Below, one piece after another: positions 47,562-47,694 of a stretch of 47,694 nucleotides of DNA (position 1 is its first letter; each line of letters begins with the position of its first letter). The stretch lies in the IMG/VR virus record IMGVR_UViG_3300032086_000127, positions 1 through 47,694 of that record; one strand, given 5' to 3'. The translations under genes were made by a program, and so were the position numbers. A model generated the notes under the pieces. The model saw nothing but the letters and a program-made list of their open reading frames with translations, was not told where the DNA came from and did not search any database. The stretch comes from a virus.

Positions 47562-47694
47562 TGAACACACCTGAATTTAAAGGCACACATCTATGGGACA
47601 GACTATGCTGGGCAAAGGAAAACCTTGAGGCTTATCAGTCAGACTACCGTGTGGTCTACGAGGACAGCATTGATGAGTGCGCCAAGATACTTGT
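47561..47694 (+). CDS. Partial protein, cut by the right edge
   Basis: Starts MNTPEFKGTHLWDRLCWAKE in a TAATG overlap and runs off the window after 44 codons. Similar short acidic, Trp-containing proteins follow tail genes in related marine phages. Function cannot be judged from this fragment. Confidence 0.7.
   Translation, partial: MNTPEFKGTHLWDRLCWAKENLEAYQSDYRVVYEDSIDECAKIL

Overview
The window is a large part of one temperate, podovirus-like tailed phage genome. The host is probably a marine alphaproteobacterium. The family A DNA polymerase carries a DnaJ-type Cys4 zinc finger (C293, C296, C318, C321) between its exonuclease and polymerase halves, a hallmark I associate with HMO-2011-type phages of SAR116, roseobacter and SAR11 hosts. 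T7-like endonuclease I, a separate primase and helicase, a podovirus-style structural set and a tyrosine integrase agree with this. Two perfect GTTC-N7-GTTC/GAAC-N7-GAAC motifs, the LexA box known from Alphaproteobacteria, lie in the main control region. No host DNA, rRNA or tRNA was seen.

The genome is split into two opposed transcription units. From a control region of about 1.5 kb (24,344-25,826), a leftward early/middle unit runs down to 6,417. It holds many very small genes (19.6-24.3 kb), then DUF932, an ADP-ribosylglycohydrolase, integrase, primase, helicase, DNA polymerase, an SSB-like protein, a Cas4-like exonuclease, endonuclease I, DUF3310, a B12-dependent (class II) ribonucleotide reductase, a GIY-YIG-like protein and MazG. 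The rightward late unit starts at a perfect sigma-70 promoter (25,651-25,679). It holds small basic and membrane proteins, lysis genes, terminase, portal, scaffold, capsid, tail tube, fibre and a run of tandem paralogous tail proteins that leaves the right edge. Positions 1-6,403, three large probable internal virion genes, look like the continuation of this late unit, so the window is probably cut from a circular or circularly permuted map. The two units converge on a strong terminator at 6,409-6,433.

Expression seems to rely on host RNA polymerase: no phage RNA polymerase gene was found, and there are near-perfect TTGACA/TATAAT promoters before the late unit, the major capsid gene and the tail-adhesin cassette. 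Genes are densely packed, with many TAATG or ATGA stop-start overlaps.

The most notable unexplained elements are non-coding: (i) about 420 nt of leftward-strand sequence full of nested inverted repeats (24,418-24,840), a candidate structured RNA; (ii) an 11-bp-phased array of GTTC half-sites plus an inverse GAAC box, suggesting SOS/LexA control; and (iii) a leader at 22,185-22,402 in which one 10-nt element can pair with either of two partners, the layout of a switch or attenuator.
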